DNA of 64,000 nt from Alisma plantago-aquatica (Eukaryota > Streptophyta > Magnoliopsida > Alismatales > Alismataceae). Position 1 is the first letter of the stretch; every line of letters starts with the position of its first letter. The notes below the pieces were generated by a model. That model searched no databases. It saw only the letters and a list, made by a program, of their open reading frames with translations, and had not been told where the DNA came from. Positions 1 through 11,244 of this stretch are shown one piece after another. The DNA is taken from the NCBI GenBank assembly GCA_963693085.1, contig OY856409.1, positions 1,620,977,211 through 1,621,041,210 on the forward strand, in the 5' to 3' direction. A program made the translations under genes and the position numbers.

Positions 1-827
1 GCTAGAGGTCGGGGAAAATTAAGGGCATTTCGAGGCACGACGGAATGCACAAAGGAGGGTCGCGTTTCGTGAGGTCATTGCTAGCATCGGGGGGTGTTTA
101 TATAGGGTTGGGGGCTAGGTTTTTAGGGTAAACCGAGATCTAGATGTAGCCCAGCCACCGGAGTGAGAAAGAAAGGGCGAGGGATGCCTTTTGGTGGCAC
201 AATAGAGGACGAACGATGGTCAAAAATAGGGCTAGATCGGTTTGAAATAGTGAGGAGGGTCTTTTTGTCCGCTCAGAATTTTGAATCGAGTCCTCTTGGG
301 GCTGATTGCCCCTTTGGGCCGCAATTACACCTTCCCGCAATCAGCGGGAGGTAGAAGATAACCCCCGGGCCATTAGATCGACCTCTAATCCGTGGGAGGG
401 AGCATCCAAGGGCTGAGATCGCCCCCAGATACTTTCCCTGGGATTGCTGACATGGAAAAGCCAATAAAAGGCAATTATAAAGGGATTTCGAGTACAAAAA
501 CTTATAAAATTCATAGAAATTTATAGGAATGCCCAATTGACCTCAAATTTGGACCAAAGCCTCACAAAAACGTGGAGAACCTTTATAAAAATTTTGAGGA
601 CCAAAATATGAAGTTTGATAGATAAATTTGATTCTTTGGACAAAGTGATGAAAGAATCCAATTTGAAGTGTTATAATGTGTATAAAATCCACATTGGCCA
701 CCATATCTTGGATTTGAGTCTCAAAATGATTATGAAGCCAGGAAAAATGATTTTTCATCATGTGTGAGTATAAGGAGGGTAAAATTGGAATTAATTCATA
801 TTAATTGCTAAATTTCACTTCATCACA
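1..827. other. Unassigned left flank
   Basis: No supportable gene. Only short overlapping open frames on both strands, none with a recognisable domain. The first 460 bases are richer in G+C than the rest and read like decayed repeat sequence. Homology to the copia LTR begins abruptly at about 828. Confidence 0.5.
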
Positions 828-2163
828 CTTACATATATCTCAGACAGTCTACTCTGGTTTAAGAAATAAGATTGAATAATAATGAGGGTGACTGCTCCAT
901 GACTCTAGTTCAATCTGGATATCAATGACAAATGAACTATACAAATACTATAACACCATACACATATTGTAGGTTGAAGTTTTTCCCCAACTTTTTCATT
1001 TACGTGGGTGTCAATGATGTGTGACTAGACACCACTCTGTGCTTGTGATGTCATAAGTTGTTATCGACACTCACTGCCAACATAATATGGGACCTATAGG
1101 GTCACACACTTACATCTTGACCTAGAAGAGGAGTTCAGATCTTGAATGATATTTGAATTAAGTGCTAAAGTATTTAGGCATTTGATTCAGACAATAAATA
1201 GGTTGATAGCACCTCCAAACGCCCATCTCAAGTATTGAGACGACCGTTTGGAAGTGTCAAATGGCCATCTCAAGAGTTGAGATGGGCGTCTGGGTGCCAG
1301 GTTGTTTGTGAGTTGAATTTGACTAAGGAACAAACTGACCCAACCAAACTAGCTCGACTCGAGTCAACATACGACTGTCTGGGTGAACCGAGACGACCGT
1401 CTCGCATGTGCGAGATGGTCCAGTTCGGTCGGGGAAGGTTCTACATGTTTCTTATTTATTTTATTTGAGCAATACTTGTTGCACAAGAAAATCAATGTCT
1501 AATATTGATGGGAATTGATTTGTTAAATTTGTATACAACTGGGAAATTGTGAAACAACCGTCTCACATGCATGTGAGGCGACTGTTTTGGCTATCACAGG
1601 TTGCAAAATTTCAAGAATTGTTGTGAAATTTTGAGATCTTCTAATCATTTCCACTTCCGCACATCAATCATGTATCGAATAATAACTGGAAACCTTGACT
1701 ATGGTCTCTACTATATATAGAGGGGTACTGGGGGCTTTCCAGAATACAACAGAGACAATTGAGAAATAGTTGCTCTAGCAAACATTTTCCTCTTTGGTTG
1801 TGATAACCACGAGAGTCTGAACAAGTTCTACTTGACTGAGGAAGAACAGAAAGGGAAAGAGCGATTGAGATCATTGACGTGGGAGAATAAGTTGGTGACT
1901 AGTATACTAACGGGAGGGACAACTCCTTCATGATTATTATAGCAGGACGACATGAGTTCTAGGAAGTCTGTGTGGACTGCCATAGAGGTGAGAGGTTTTT
2001 GTCTGTCACTCGAAGGTAGTCTGTGGTAAGAGGAGCTGCTAAAGAAGAAGGAAGTTTGTGGTTGTAGTCTCTGGTACGACCAAGAGGAGTTGTAACAGTC
2101 CTACTACCTGAGGTGCAGATCGTTAGACGAGTCCCAGTGCAACAAGGAGCTACACAGACGTTG
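828..2163 (+). repeat. Truncated Ty1/copia LTR, copy 1
   Basis: This stretch is homologous to the inner part of the complete LTRs at 3055-5257 and 23664-25936. It starts where those read ACATATATCTCA (about 3772 and 24379) and stops after the CAGACG block (about 5105 and 25753), so both LTR ends are missing. The TATA-like CTATATATAG at 1711-1720 and the palindromic ATCTCAAGAGTTGAGAT near 1269 are kept. With the internal remnant at 2882-3054 it suggests a second, largely deleted element lying in tandem upstream of the main copia element. Confidence 0.8.
1711..1720 (+). promoter_or_regulatory. TATA box of truncated copia LTR
   Basis: CTATATATAG lies in the same context (CTCTA before, AGGGG or AGGGA after) in all three copia LTR copies. 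In the LTR at 3055-5257 the box reads CTAGATATAG, a mutated form. Its role as the LTR promoter is inferred from conservation and AT composition. Confidence 0.45.
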
Positions 2164-2881
2164 AACACATTGCATTCTTTTTGTTTACTTATTCATAGGA
2201 AAATCGAAATACTCCATGAGAAAAATTAGGCACTCTAATTTTTTTGGATAAAAACTTAAAAAGACCAATAAATAAAAAATAGACCTTATAAAAAGGATAA
2301 TACATACATTCTTCTCAAAAATGTCAATTACAAAAGTAAAAAGAAAATATCGAGATAGTGAGAGATCTTCATACACCACATCAACATCACTCTATTAAAT
2401 GACCTCTAGAATGTCAAAAAAACAAACCATGTGGAAGAATAAAAAATATATTTCATTTTCTCCTTTTTTCTTTACTTATTAAAAGAAAATTTTAAACAAT
2501 TAAACAATGGCTAACACTACACACTCTAGCATATGATTTAAAAAAAGTATCCTTATTAAGAATCAAACCTTAGGTTAACAAATACAAATCATCACAAATT
2601 AACCAGTTTTGCTAACAAGTTGCATATGAGTAGGTGTGGTGCCAAAAGGGGTAAAAATTCAACCATACTAGGGTTCAATCCCGATTCTGCAGATAAAAAC
2701 TTAGAGGGACTTACCAATTGGGCTAGTGACAATTTTCTATAAAATTGAGTTACAAAATGCATCTATTTACCAGTTGCATCATCTAAATATATAAATATAT
2801 ACTTATATAGATAATTTTAGATTGGAGGGTCAGAGCCCCAACAACCCCTGTGGATACACCCCCAATAGAAGTATCTAAACA
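2164..2881. other. AT-rich unassigned spacer
   Basis: Very AT-rich and without a convincing open frame. It sits between the truncated LTR and the copia internal remnant, where an intact element would carry several kilobases of gag-pol. A short GGTTCAATCCC near 2673 resembles a pol III B box, but no tRNA fold or SINE could be built around it. Confidence 0.4.
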
Positions 2882-3054
2882 AAAATATGATGAGAGATCG
2901 TACAATGAGGAGATGTAAAGATTTACAAAGTACCAACTAACAACAATGTTTTGATCTCTTAATAAAGATATTTTCATAGTAGAAGAATGATGATCATGTA
3001 AGATCACTTGGAATATGATTCATGGGGGATTGGCTCTAAATCTAAGTGGGAGTA
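2882..3054 (+). pseudogene. Copia 3' internal remnant (end of RNase H to polypurine tract)
   Basis: The sequence closely matches 23491-23663, the last part of the main copia element: the tail of the RNase H/integrated-copy region (reading like VPT-NN-VDPLTK in the better copy), then the purine-rich AGTGGGAGT next to the LTR. It is followed directly by an LTR at 3055, as in an intact element, so that LTR also works structurally as the 3' LTR of an upstream truncated element. No long reading frame survives. Confidence 0.75.
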
Positions 3055-5257
3055 TGTTAGTTATGTATGTCCAGAGAGCCAATCATGTGATGATTGCAAT
3101 GGTATAAATGTAAATGATTTAATTATTAATAAAAGACAAGCTTACAAATTATTATGTTTATTCAGTTATGAGATAATGAAATAACATAATAAATGTCTAA
3201 AGAGTAATATTGCTCAATGACGTATGTCTTCAGTTTGTGGACATGAGAAATGAGATCATACGAATGTTAAGAGTAAATATATGTACTCTCATTATGTCTC
3301 TCATCATATGTTATTATGGAAGGATGATAGACAACAATAACACATAAGATCATAGGGTGAGTTGGTTGATGACTGAGTCTCATTGATCATGATATGGCTA
3401 TATCAAACCAAGCACATAGATACATGTTAGAGAATAATGTATCAGACAGACCCACCGTGAGACTGACACATGAAGCCATCATCATGGAAGTCATAGTCAA
3501 CTCTCATAGTGATGGTAGTGTTTGTAGTTCTAAGACATGGAATCACAATACTGATCACATGTCATTGGGTACACTTTGACATCATCAAACACAGTCCTAA
3601 AACATGGGTTGTTATAACAGTGATGATTGGGTGACTTTGACACATGGGGAATGACTGTAAGTGATAGATATGAGATTTGTCCCTCCTATGAGAGCATGAT
3701 ATCATGGGTCTCTTGATTAGAGAGACTGAAAAAATGCACGACCATGTACATGTAAGTCAATGCGTTAAGCATACATATATCTCAAATAGTCTGTTCTGGT
3801 TTAAGAAACAAGATTAAATAATAATGAGGGTGACTGCTCCATGATCCTAGTTCAATCTGGATATCAGTGACAAGAACTATACAAACACTATAACATCATA
3901 CACATATTGTAGGTTGAATTTGTTCCCAACTTTCCATTTAAGTGGGTAGCAATGATGTGCGACTTGGCACCATTCTTTGCTTGTGATGTCATAAGTTGTT
4001 ATGGACACTCACTGCCAATGTAATATGGGACCTATAGGATCACACACTTATGTATTGACCTAGAAGAGGATTTCATATTTCAAATGATATTTGAATTAAG
4101 TGCTTAAGTATTAGGCATTTGATTCAGGAAACAAATAGATTGATAGCACCTTCAAACACCCATCTCAAGTGTTGATATGGTAATTTAGAAGTGTCAAACG
4201 GCCATCTCAAGAGTTGAGATGGGTGTCTGTGTGTCAGGCTAGTTGTGAGTTGCATTTGACTATGGAACAAACTGACCCAACCAAATTGGTTCGACTCGGG
4301 TCACCAGACGATCGTCTGGGTGAACCGAGACGGCTATCTCGTATGTACGAGATGGTCTAGTTTAGCTGGGGAAGATTCTAGATGTTTCATGTTTTTTCGC
4401 TTGAGCAATACTTGTTGCATAAGGAAATCAACATCTAACAATGATGATAATTGATTTGTCAAATTTTTGTACAACTGGGAAACTGCGAAACAACCGTCTG
4501 CATGCATGCAAGATGGCCATTTTGGCTGTCACAGGGTGCAAAATTTCCAGAATTGTTGTAAAATTTTGAGATCTTTCGATCATTTCCACTTATGCACATT
4601 AATCTCATGTCGGATAGCAACTGGGAACTTTGAACTTGGCCTCTACTAGATATAGAGGGGCATTGGGGGCTTCCCAGAGCACAACACAGACAATTGAGAA
4701 AGAATTTCTCTGGCAAACATTTTCCTCTCTAGTTGTTATAACCATGAGAGTCCAAGCAAGTTATACCTGACTAGGGAGGAACAAAAAAGGAAAGGGAAGT
4801 TGAGATCATTATCGTAGGAGAACAAGTTGGTGACTAGTACACCCACGGGAGGGAAGACCCCTTCCTGATTGTTCTAACAAGATGATAGGAGTTCTAGGAA
4901 GTCTGTGTGAACTACCATAGAGGTGAGAGGTTGTTGTCTGTCAGTTGGAGGTAGTCTGTGACAAGAGGAGTTGTTGAAGAAGAAGACATTCGTGGATGCA
5001 GTCTCTAATATGACCATAAGGAGTTGTATAAGTCCTACTACCTGAGGTGTAGATTAGAGGGTGCATTAGTTAGATGAGTCCTAGTGCAATAAGGATCTGC
5101 ATAGACGACGTCCAAGATTGGACTTGATCCAGGACTAGATATATCCTCAAAATCATCCTTCCTACACTATAATTATTGACAAGATCGACTGATTATAGAG
5201 AATATGGTAGATAAAATTTTAAATTCCTCTTCCTAGTCTGTACCATATTTCCCAATA
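3055..5257 (+). repeat. Copia LTR (5' LTR of the main element)
   Basis: It starts TGTTAGTTATGTATG and ends in CCCAATA, against CCCAACA in the partner at 23664-25936; length is about 2.2 kb. The usual terminal CA is mutated to TA. The TATA-like box near 4647-4656 is altered. The palindromic ATCTCAAGAGTTGAGAT near 4204 is shared with the other copies. Confidence 0.85.
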
Positions 5258-5405
5258 GTTGCATCACAGTCAACGTCAAATTACTATATTATGGGATAAT
5301 CGATATGATCGGGTTTTGGTTTTTTCATTCTATTATTTCATGCAATGTGAATGATATCTTGTCAAATCTAATACCATGAAAATCCCAAACTAATACATAC
5401 ATACA

Positions 5406-5441
<36 letters not shown>

Positions 5442-6668
5442 TGCAATTTACATGTGTCGCCCTAAAAGTAGTTTTGATGGTAGATGTGTAGCATGGTTAT
5501 GGCCAATTACCCCTATCTGTGCATGGTTGTATGTGGTTGGTTTATCTATTTATCTCGGTCTATGTACCGAGCCTTTATCTCATCTTCCCAATGCAAAGTT
5601 AATTATATTCTACCTTTTCTCCCTTTGAATATAACTCGGGGTTTCCCTATAATCATGTAAAAGTAGGATAGTTTACTTTCCTGTTATGACAAAGATGAAG
5701 GTGTCTCAAAGATGAGTCGATCGATTGAAGGACCTTGGAGGACATGGTGGACAAGCCGGACCGATCTCCTGGTAGGCTCGACCGATCAGCTGGAGGAGCC
5801 AGCCGATGGTGGATAGAATTACCAAACGACTGATGAGATGAACTAACAACTGGCCAGGAGTGAGCCGATCGATTCAAGAGTTGAACTGATCAATCCAATT
5901 TGGCAAACACAGATCTTCATCAATAATAGGTTTATGCATGTGATGTAAACCTAGATGTCCATAATTCCTTATGGCTTTAGGGGATTACATTAGGACTGGC
6001 CATAACCATCACTTTCGTTTATTGTATATTTCGTTGTGGGATATAACATCTATATGATATGACTATATGTGTGGTGATTGGATAAAGTATATATATTTAT
6101 ACAAACTCCCTCAATTATACTATTAAGTCTTAAATGCTTTCCATAAAAAAGCACACATGAAAAGCTTGATCGACCAAGTGTGGGCACGCCCTAGCGTGGT
6201 GCGCTGTCTATCTCATGAAAGTATGATGGTAGATGTGTGGATCTGCCTTAGTAGGGTGCATAGTCTATCATGTTGGCTTATGGGTCAGGCTTTACTAGGT
6301 GATCTTAGTTCGATTAAGTACCTAAAGGAATGTAGATGATTATTCCAAGGAATTACACATATCATATATCAAGAGTAGCATATGATGCAATTAGCAAAAT
6401 TTGTCTACCTGATAGAATCAAGTTGTGGGTGACAACCCTAGTTGGCTCATGATTTGGATGAAACCAGGATCTTGTCCCACAAGAATATTATATATTGTAA
6501 TATTTTGAATTGATATTGAGGTCTATCAATTTGAATAAAATAGTGAGAGTGATAATTAATTAAAGATCTAATTAATATCAAAATTTTAAAATAAATCAAA
6601 TAAAAAAGTTTTTGACAAATGTAAATTTTCATTTGTAGAATCAAATGACAAACAAATCTGTATTGTGA
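5258..6668 (+). other. Copia 5' leader, no gene seen
   Basis: Untranslated internal sequence between the 5' LTR and gag. A primer-binding site is expected at its start, but the sequence there (GTTGCATCACAG) only partly resembles the TTGGTATCAGAG type, so the site appears degenerate. It contains an ATAC microsatellite at 5392-5437 and a stretch rich in CCGATC motifs at about 5710-5900. Part may be an unrecognised older insertion. Confidence 0.45.
5392..5437. repeat. (ATAC)n microsatellite
   Basis: About eleven tandem copies of the 4-bp unit, followed by a short TA run. Read directly from the sequence. Confidence 0.95.
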
Positions 6669-7370
6669 TTGGACGTATCAATTAAGATTTATTTCTATAA
6701 TTGGTTCAGGACCTTGAGAAATGTTCTATATGATCGTGAAATACCAGTGCCATTATTCACTCCAAATTCACCTAAGACGAACATGGATGCTTCTTTGAAG
6801 CATGCAAATGATGTTTTGAACCTCAAGAACCTTATGCTAGGCTGTATGAACTATGAGTTGCATAAACAACATGATAAGCATGAAAGGTATAATGTCTCTA
6901 AGTCTCTATTTGAGTGCAAAATGATAGAAGGATATCCAGTAGAGCCTCATGTGCTCAATATGATTGGGCATATGAATCATCTTGAGAGACTAGGATTTCC
7001 TTTAGGTCAAGAGTTGACCAAGGATATGATTTTGCAATCTTTGCCTAAATTATATAGCCAGTTTATAGAGTGTTACCACTTGAGTAACATGGCTAGACCA
7101 CTGTCAGAGTTGTTTGGCATCTTGATAGGTGTTGAAGCACAAATGAAGAAGGACAAATCTGTGATGATGATCAATGGAGTTGAGTCCAAGGACAAAGGCA
7201 AGATCAAGAAGCATTATGTGGCTAAGCTAAGGTCCAAGTCTTTAGCACTCAAAATTAGGAGATGGATAAGGGAAGCTAGGAAGAAAGGGATTGAGATCTC
7301 TACTTCTGGTGTATATGTTATTGAGGTTAACTTCACTACTCGCTCATCATGGTTACTAGATACCGGATGA
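6669..7370 (+). pseudogene. Copia gag and start of protease
   Basis: A 233-codon open frame. The N-terminal two thirds match the Ty1/copia gag family (UBN2 / gag-polypeptide type), with the signatures YNVSKSLFECKM, EGYPVEPHVLNMIGHM and LGFPLGQELT spaced as in other plant copia gags. The expected CCHC zinc knuckle is not visible in the basic segment after residue 175. The frame then enters the protease active-site region, SSWLLDTG, and meets TGA at 7368-7370 where plant copia proteins usually have Cys before GSHIC. The frame continues past the stop, so this is one gag-pol frame with a nonsense change. Gag would form the particle shell; the protein here is unlikely to be functional. Confidence 0.85.
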
Positions 7371-7757
7371 GGATCACACATTTGCTCAAATGTGAATGAT
7401 CTAAAAAGAAGTAGACCTTTAGAGAAAGGTGAGATTGAACTGTGTGTTGCAAATGGTGTAAGAGTTGCGACCAACGCAGTTGGAACCTATGAGTTATCTC
7501 TGCAAGTGGGCTTGTGATAGAGTTAGAGAACTTCTATTACTACATGCCATTAGTAGGAACATAATATCTATATCTTGTTTAGATAAGAACATATACAAAT
7601 TTCTTATAAAGAATTGAAGATGTTCTATTAGTAAAAATGAGATCTTTTATTGCAGTGCCCCAATGTCTTATGGTCTATACTTGATAGATCTAGAGATAAT
7701 TGTATATAACATAAATACTAAAGACCAAAACTCAATGACTCGAAACAAACATACCTT
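7371..7757 (+). pseudogene. Copia protease and pre-integrase linker, degraded
   Basis: Protease sequence (GSHICSNVNDL) continues in the gag frame from 7371 to about 7500. After that, recognisable copia peptides such as LVIELENFYYYMP, RNIISISCLDKN and the GLYLIDLE segment appear in shifting frames with stops between them. At least two frameshifts are needed, so no product is predicted. Confidence 0.65.
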
Positions 7758-8187
7758 TGGCATTGTCGTCTAGGGCATATAAATAAGAAACACATATCCA
7801 AACTCCATAATGATGGTTATTTCGACTCTTTTGATCTTGAATCAATAGAGACGTGTGAATCTTGTTCGTTGGGCAAGATGACCAAGACTCCCTTTACTGG
7901 AAAGAGTGAAAGGGCTAGTGATCTATTAGGACTCATACATATTGATGTATGTGGCCCTTTTAGAACAAATACTAGAGGTGGGTACACATACTTCATTACC
8001 TTTACTGATGACTTCAGTAGGTATGGATATGTCTACCTGATGAGACACAAGTCAGAAACTCTTGAAAAGTTCAGAGAGTTTATGAATGAAGTACTGAACC
8101 AACTTGGCAAAAGTATTAAGGCACTTCTGATTGATCGAGGTGGAGAATACTTAAGCCAAGAGTTTGAGGACCTTATGAGAGCCCATG
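7758..8187 (+). pseudogene. Copia integrase, N-terminal half, cut by CACTA 1
   Basis: Open in one frame from the GAG-pre-integrase zinc-binding region (WHCRLGH then CESC) into the integrase core (LIHIDVCGP, FITFTDDFSRYGYVYLM). The first core Asp is in IDVCGP and the second in LLIDRGGEY; the third acidic residue lies beyond the break. The frame breaks exactly where CACTACTACAGAA of CACTA 1 begins at 8188. The few codons that extend the open frame to 8225 are transposon sequence. The second half resumes at 16219, and the frame stays in phase once the transposon and one copy of its TSD are discounted. The enzyme would insert retrotransposon cDNA into the genome. Confidence 0.9.
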
Positions 8188-8513
8188 CACTACTACAGAA
8201 ATGGCTTATAAAGTCACTTTTTTAGGTGTCGGTTGTATACAAAAACCGACACCTAAATGCTATAGTGTCGGTTGATAACATAAACCGACATCCAATCTAC
8301 AAAGGTCGGCCAGACATGGGTACCGCTTTTATTAAGTGTCGGTTAATTAATAAACAACTGACACCTAAACTCAACCGCCAAACCCAAAATTCCAGCGAAA
8401 AAATTGGCTCCAAAATTTTACAAAAGGCGTCAGTTCATAGCTAAATAACCGACGACTAAAGGGTGTTTAGTTGTTGGTTTTTAATAACTGACACTTATTG
8501 TCAACTTAATAGC
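8188..8513 (+). repeat. CACTA 1 5' terminal and subterminal repeats
   Basis: The TIR CACTACTACAGAA occupies 8188-8200. It is followed by alternating direct and inverted copies of GTGTCGGTT / AACCGACACC to about 8500. In the En/Spm family such repeats bind the TnpA-type protein; that role is inferred here. Confidence 0.85.
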
Positions 8514-8890
8514 TCACCAGCCCGACTGATTCTTCCCCTTTCCCTTTTTCATTCCCGATTTCCTTAGCTCCGGTGATTTCTTACTCCCTACCGCCGCTCC
8601 CTGCCGTTCGTGCTCCGCCGCCGTGCTCCGTCGCCGCCGCTTCCTCCGTGCTCGCTGATCGTCGCCATCGCCGTCGCCACGAGAAGCAGTCGCCGCCCGC
8701 CGGCCGCCCTCTCCACCGTCGCCGGTAGCAGCTAGGTCTCCTAGCCTCGCCGCCCTCTCTGCCGCTCCTCTCCTCGCCACCGGCAGCTGCTAGGACTTGC
8801 TCCGGCCGCTGCTCCTCTTCCCTCAAGGTGCCCGCCCTGCCTTCTTCTTCTTCCTCTGCTCCTCTTCCCTCAAGGTGCCCGCCCTGCTGC
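8514..8890. other. GC-rich leader block of CACTA 1
   Basis: About 380 bp of CpG-rich, GCC/CTC-rich sequence in an otherwise AT-rich element. CACTA 2 has a matching block at about 33600-33900 in the same relative place. A 32-bp segment (CTGCTCCTCTTCCC onward) is present twice, at 8809-8840 and 8856-8887, each containing AAGGTGCCC, a possible splice donor. The minus-strand open frames here are low-complexity Arg/Ala/Gly strings, best explained by composition. It is probably the promoter and first untranslated exon of the element. Confidence 0.55.
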
Positions 8891-9960
8891 TGGGCGTTTT
8901 TTTTTTTAATTTATTTACTTCCTATGAGAATCAGTTTTAATTAGGGCTCATACACATATTGATGTACATAAACCTATTAGAATAAATGCTAAAAAGGTGT
9001 GATTTTAGGGTTTAGGTACTGATTTTGTGCTTCTACTGAGCTGAATCCTCTATTGTCTATACAATACAAGTTCTATGATAAGCCTTAGTTAATTTAATAT
9101 GCATACTTTGTATGTAAGACATAGTAATCGGGTACTGCTGTATATCCAAGTAAATTACATGTAACTAATCATGACATAGATTTTAGAATGCATACTTTGG
9201 TTAAATGTACTGCTGTAATTTTTGATCAAGTGATGATATGTAAATGTAGCAATAAGTTAGTAAGGTATCAATGATAAGTCTGTTGTAATGTGATGCAAAA
9301 TAGTTATTGTATCATGCATATATACTTAATACGTTTTTGTTTTATAGTTGTATAGGGTGTTTTATGTGTGGCAAGTCTATTGTTTAATAGTTTAGCTATA
9401 ATCATTGTTTAATAGTTTAGCTATATTCTTGGTGAGAATCCTAATCACCCTTCTTTTGCTTAATGATGAACTGTAATGCACACATGTGACATGCTTGGAA
9501 TGTAAATGATGAACTTTTCCCTAAATGAAAACAACTTATATATATTCAGATCTTAATAATTCCATGAAGTGCACATTATCTTACTCATGAAAAGTATGTG
9601 TATAATGTAGGATTAGTTCCATATAATGGTTCTATTTTATTAAGCACCTAGAAACCCGTCCAAGATTTACTCATTGATAGTCCCCGGTTTGGGACTGTTC
9701 TTGAACACCTAATCTCACTTAGGATGTAAGTGTATAATGTGTATTGGGTTTTCGAGAAAATTTATGTAGCATTTCCTCGTTTGTTCTCTAAGTACATATG
9801 TAGACTTCTTTTCAAGCTATCATGTCTACCACAATAAAGTTGGTTATGAAAAGCAATAAAAGGTTAACTGATGTTATACAACTTTTTCTGAAAATATATA
9901 ACATTGTTATATGTACTTACACTAATATTATGCAGTCTCTGTCCACCCATAACAGTCACT
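8891..9960 (+). other. CACTA 1 non-coding interval with partial duplication
   Basis: AT-rich, no gene. It includes 9456-9526, repeated exactly at 10716-10786 (offset 1,260 bp), and at about 9648-9800 a single arm of the foldback module that is complete at 10944-11133. A 25-bp unit containing TTGTTTAATAGTTTAGCTAT is duplicated near 9385-9425. Confidence 0.6.
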
Positions 9961-10422
9961 ATGAACTGGGCCTCTATGTCAATGTTAACGTTCCCTATTG
10001 AAGAACAATTGGACATCATCCTAGATGATCGTTCCTTAAACTAATTGGTCATACCCAAACATGGGCATTTTCTAAAAGGAAGACACTACATGCCTGGTAA
10101 AGTGACCCTAACTTTTGGCAATTATTCACATGTTATCGAGGTTGAGTATGATTTGGCGGGAAATCTTATATCAAAATCCGGTTGGCGTGATTGGATTGGA
10201 GAGCTGCATGTGGTCCGTTGGAACAGACTTTTTCTCCATCCAGTTGGCCATAATTCCATCAAAGTTTGGATAACCAACAGCAACTGCGAGACCCCCGATC
10301 ATCTTCTGCGGTATGAGCGCACGGCGTCAGATATCATCTATGAGGAATCTGAATCTGAGGCCCCTGTCAGTTCAGATTCATCTAAATACAGTGAGGAGCT
10401 TCGTGACACAGCTTCATCATAA
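9961..10422 (+). pseudogene. Possible B3-like DNA-binding ORF within CACTA 1
   Basis: From ATG at 9961 the frame runs 27 codons, meets TAA at 10042-10044, then stays open to 10422. Without the stop it would be about 153 codons. The central part has the layout of a plant B3 domain: VIPKHGHFLKGRHYMPGKV, then alternating beta-like strands, GW..W near the middle and NSIKVWI at the end. The tail is acidic and Ser-rich (EESESEAPVSSDSSK). No intron is evident. It lies between two direct copies of a 71-bp segment. It could be a captured host fragment or a family-specific CACTA ORF; the B3 assignment is by eye and tentative. Confidence 0.4.
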
Positions 10423-10715
10423 AAAAGAAGTTACTGATGCATGTGGGACCATGTTGGTGTAGTATTTAGTTGTCTATCTATCTAGACTTGTCTGTATTAA
10501 TAGTTTTTTTAATTATGTGCATGTTTAGTTACTGTTTAGGGGTACACCCCTGTGTGTGGATGTAAAAAGAGATTAATGAATGGAACTGAAAGTTGCTACA
10601 TGAATGCTTATAACTGAAGTGTGTGTTCCCATGAATGTTCCCATTTGCATGATTACACTACTATTTTCTCATATTGTATAGTCTATTTTAATATGACGTC
10701 ATACTTACTTATATC

Positions 10716-10786
10716 TTGCTTAATGATGAACTGTAATGCACACATGTGACATGCTTGGAATGTAAATGATGAACTTTTCCCTAAAT
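10716..10786 (+). repeat. Second copy of 71-bp direct repeat in CACTA 1
   Basis: Identical to 9456-9526. The pair brackets the B3-like frame, and both copies are followed by foldback-module sequence (one arm at about 9648-9800, both arms at 10944-11133). This points to a segmental duplication inside the transposon. Confidence 0.85.
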
Positions 10787-10943
10787 TGCCAATCATGCTT
10801 TTAAAGACATCAACAATCACCCTAACTTGAAGAACTAGGATTTTAGGTATAAGAATGACAACACATTATTTGTTTTCCTAGAAACCCGTCCAAGATTTAC
10901 TCATTAGGAGTAAATCTTGGATAGTCCCCAGTTTGGGACTGTT

Positions 10944-11133
10944 CTTGAACACCTAATCTCGCTTAGGATGTAAGGGTATAATGTGTATTGGGTTTTCAAG
11001 AAAATTTCGGCAGCATTTCCCCGTTTGTTCTCTAAGTACATATGTACTTGGAGAACAGCGAGAAAATGTTGCCAAAATTTTCTTGAAAACCCAATACACA
11101 TTATAGACTTACTAATGAGATTAGGTGTTCAAG
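10944..11133. repeat. 190-bp foldback in CACTA 1
   Basis: Two roughly 95-bp arms, from CTTGAACACCTAATCT to its complement AGATTAGGTGTTCAAG, meet at AAGTACATATGTACTT with almost no loop. Two smaller hairpins precede it: CCAAGATTTACTC with its complement (about 10890-10920) and AGTCCC/GGGACT. The same module is in CACTA 2 at 46848-47037. Confidence 0.9.
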
Positions 11134-11244
11134 AATGGATAGGTGGTACACATTTATTATATATAATAATGACATCACATGTATTTGTTAACCCTAGACC
11201 CTAATCTTGTCCTAATATATACTTGTTTTCTCTTTGATCATAGA

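Noticed and set aside
2640..2720. tRNA-like B box (GGTTCAATCCC), possible SINE
   Set aside because: No cloverleaf, no convincing A box at the right spacing, and no poly(A) tail or TSD seen.
8514..8826. Minus-strand Arg/Ala-rich frames in the GC-rich leader
   Set aside because: Composition shadow: several frames on both strands stay open because stop codons are rare in CpG/GCC-rich text.
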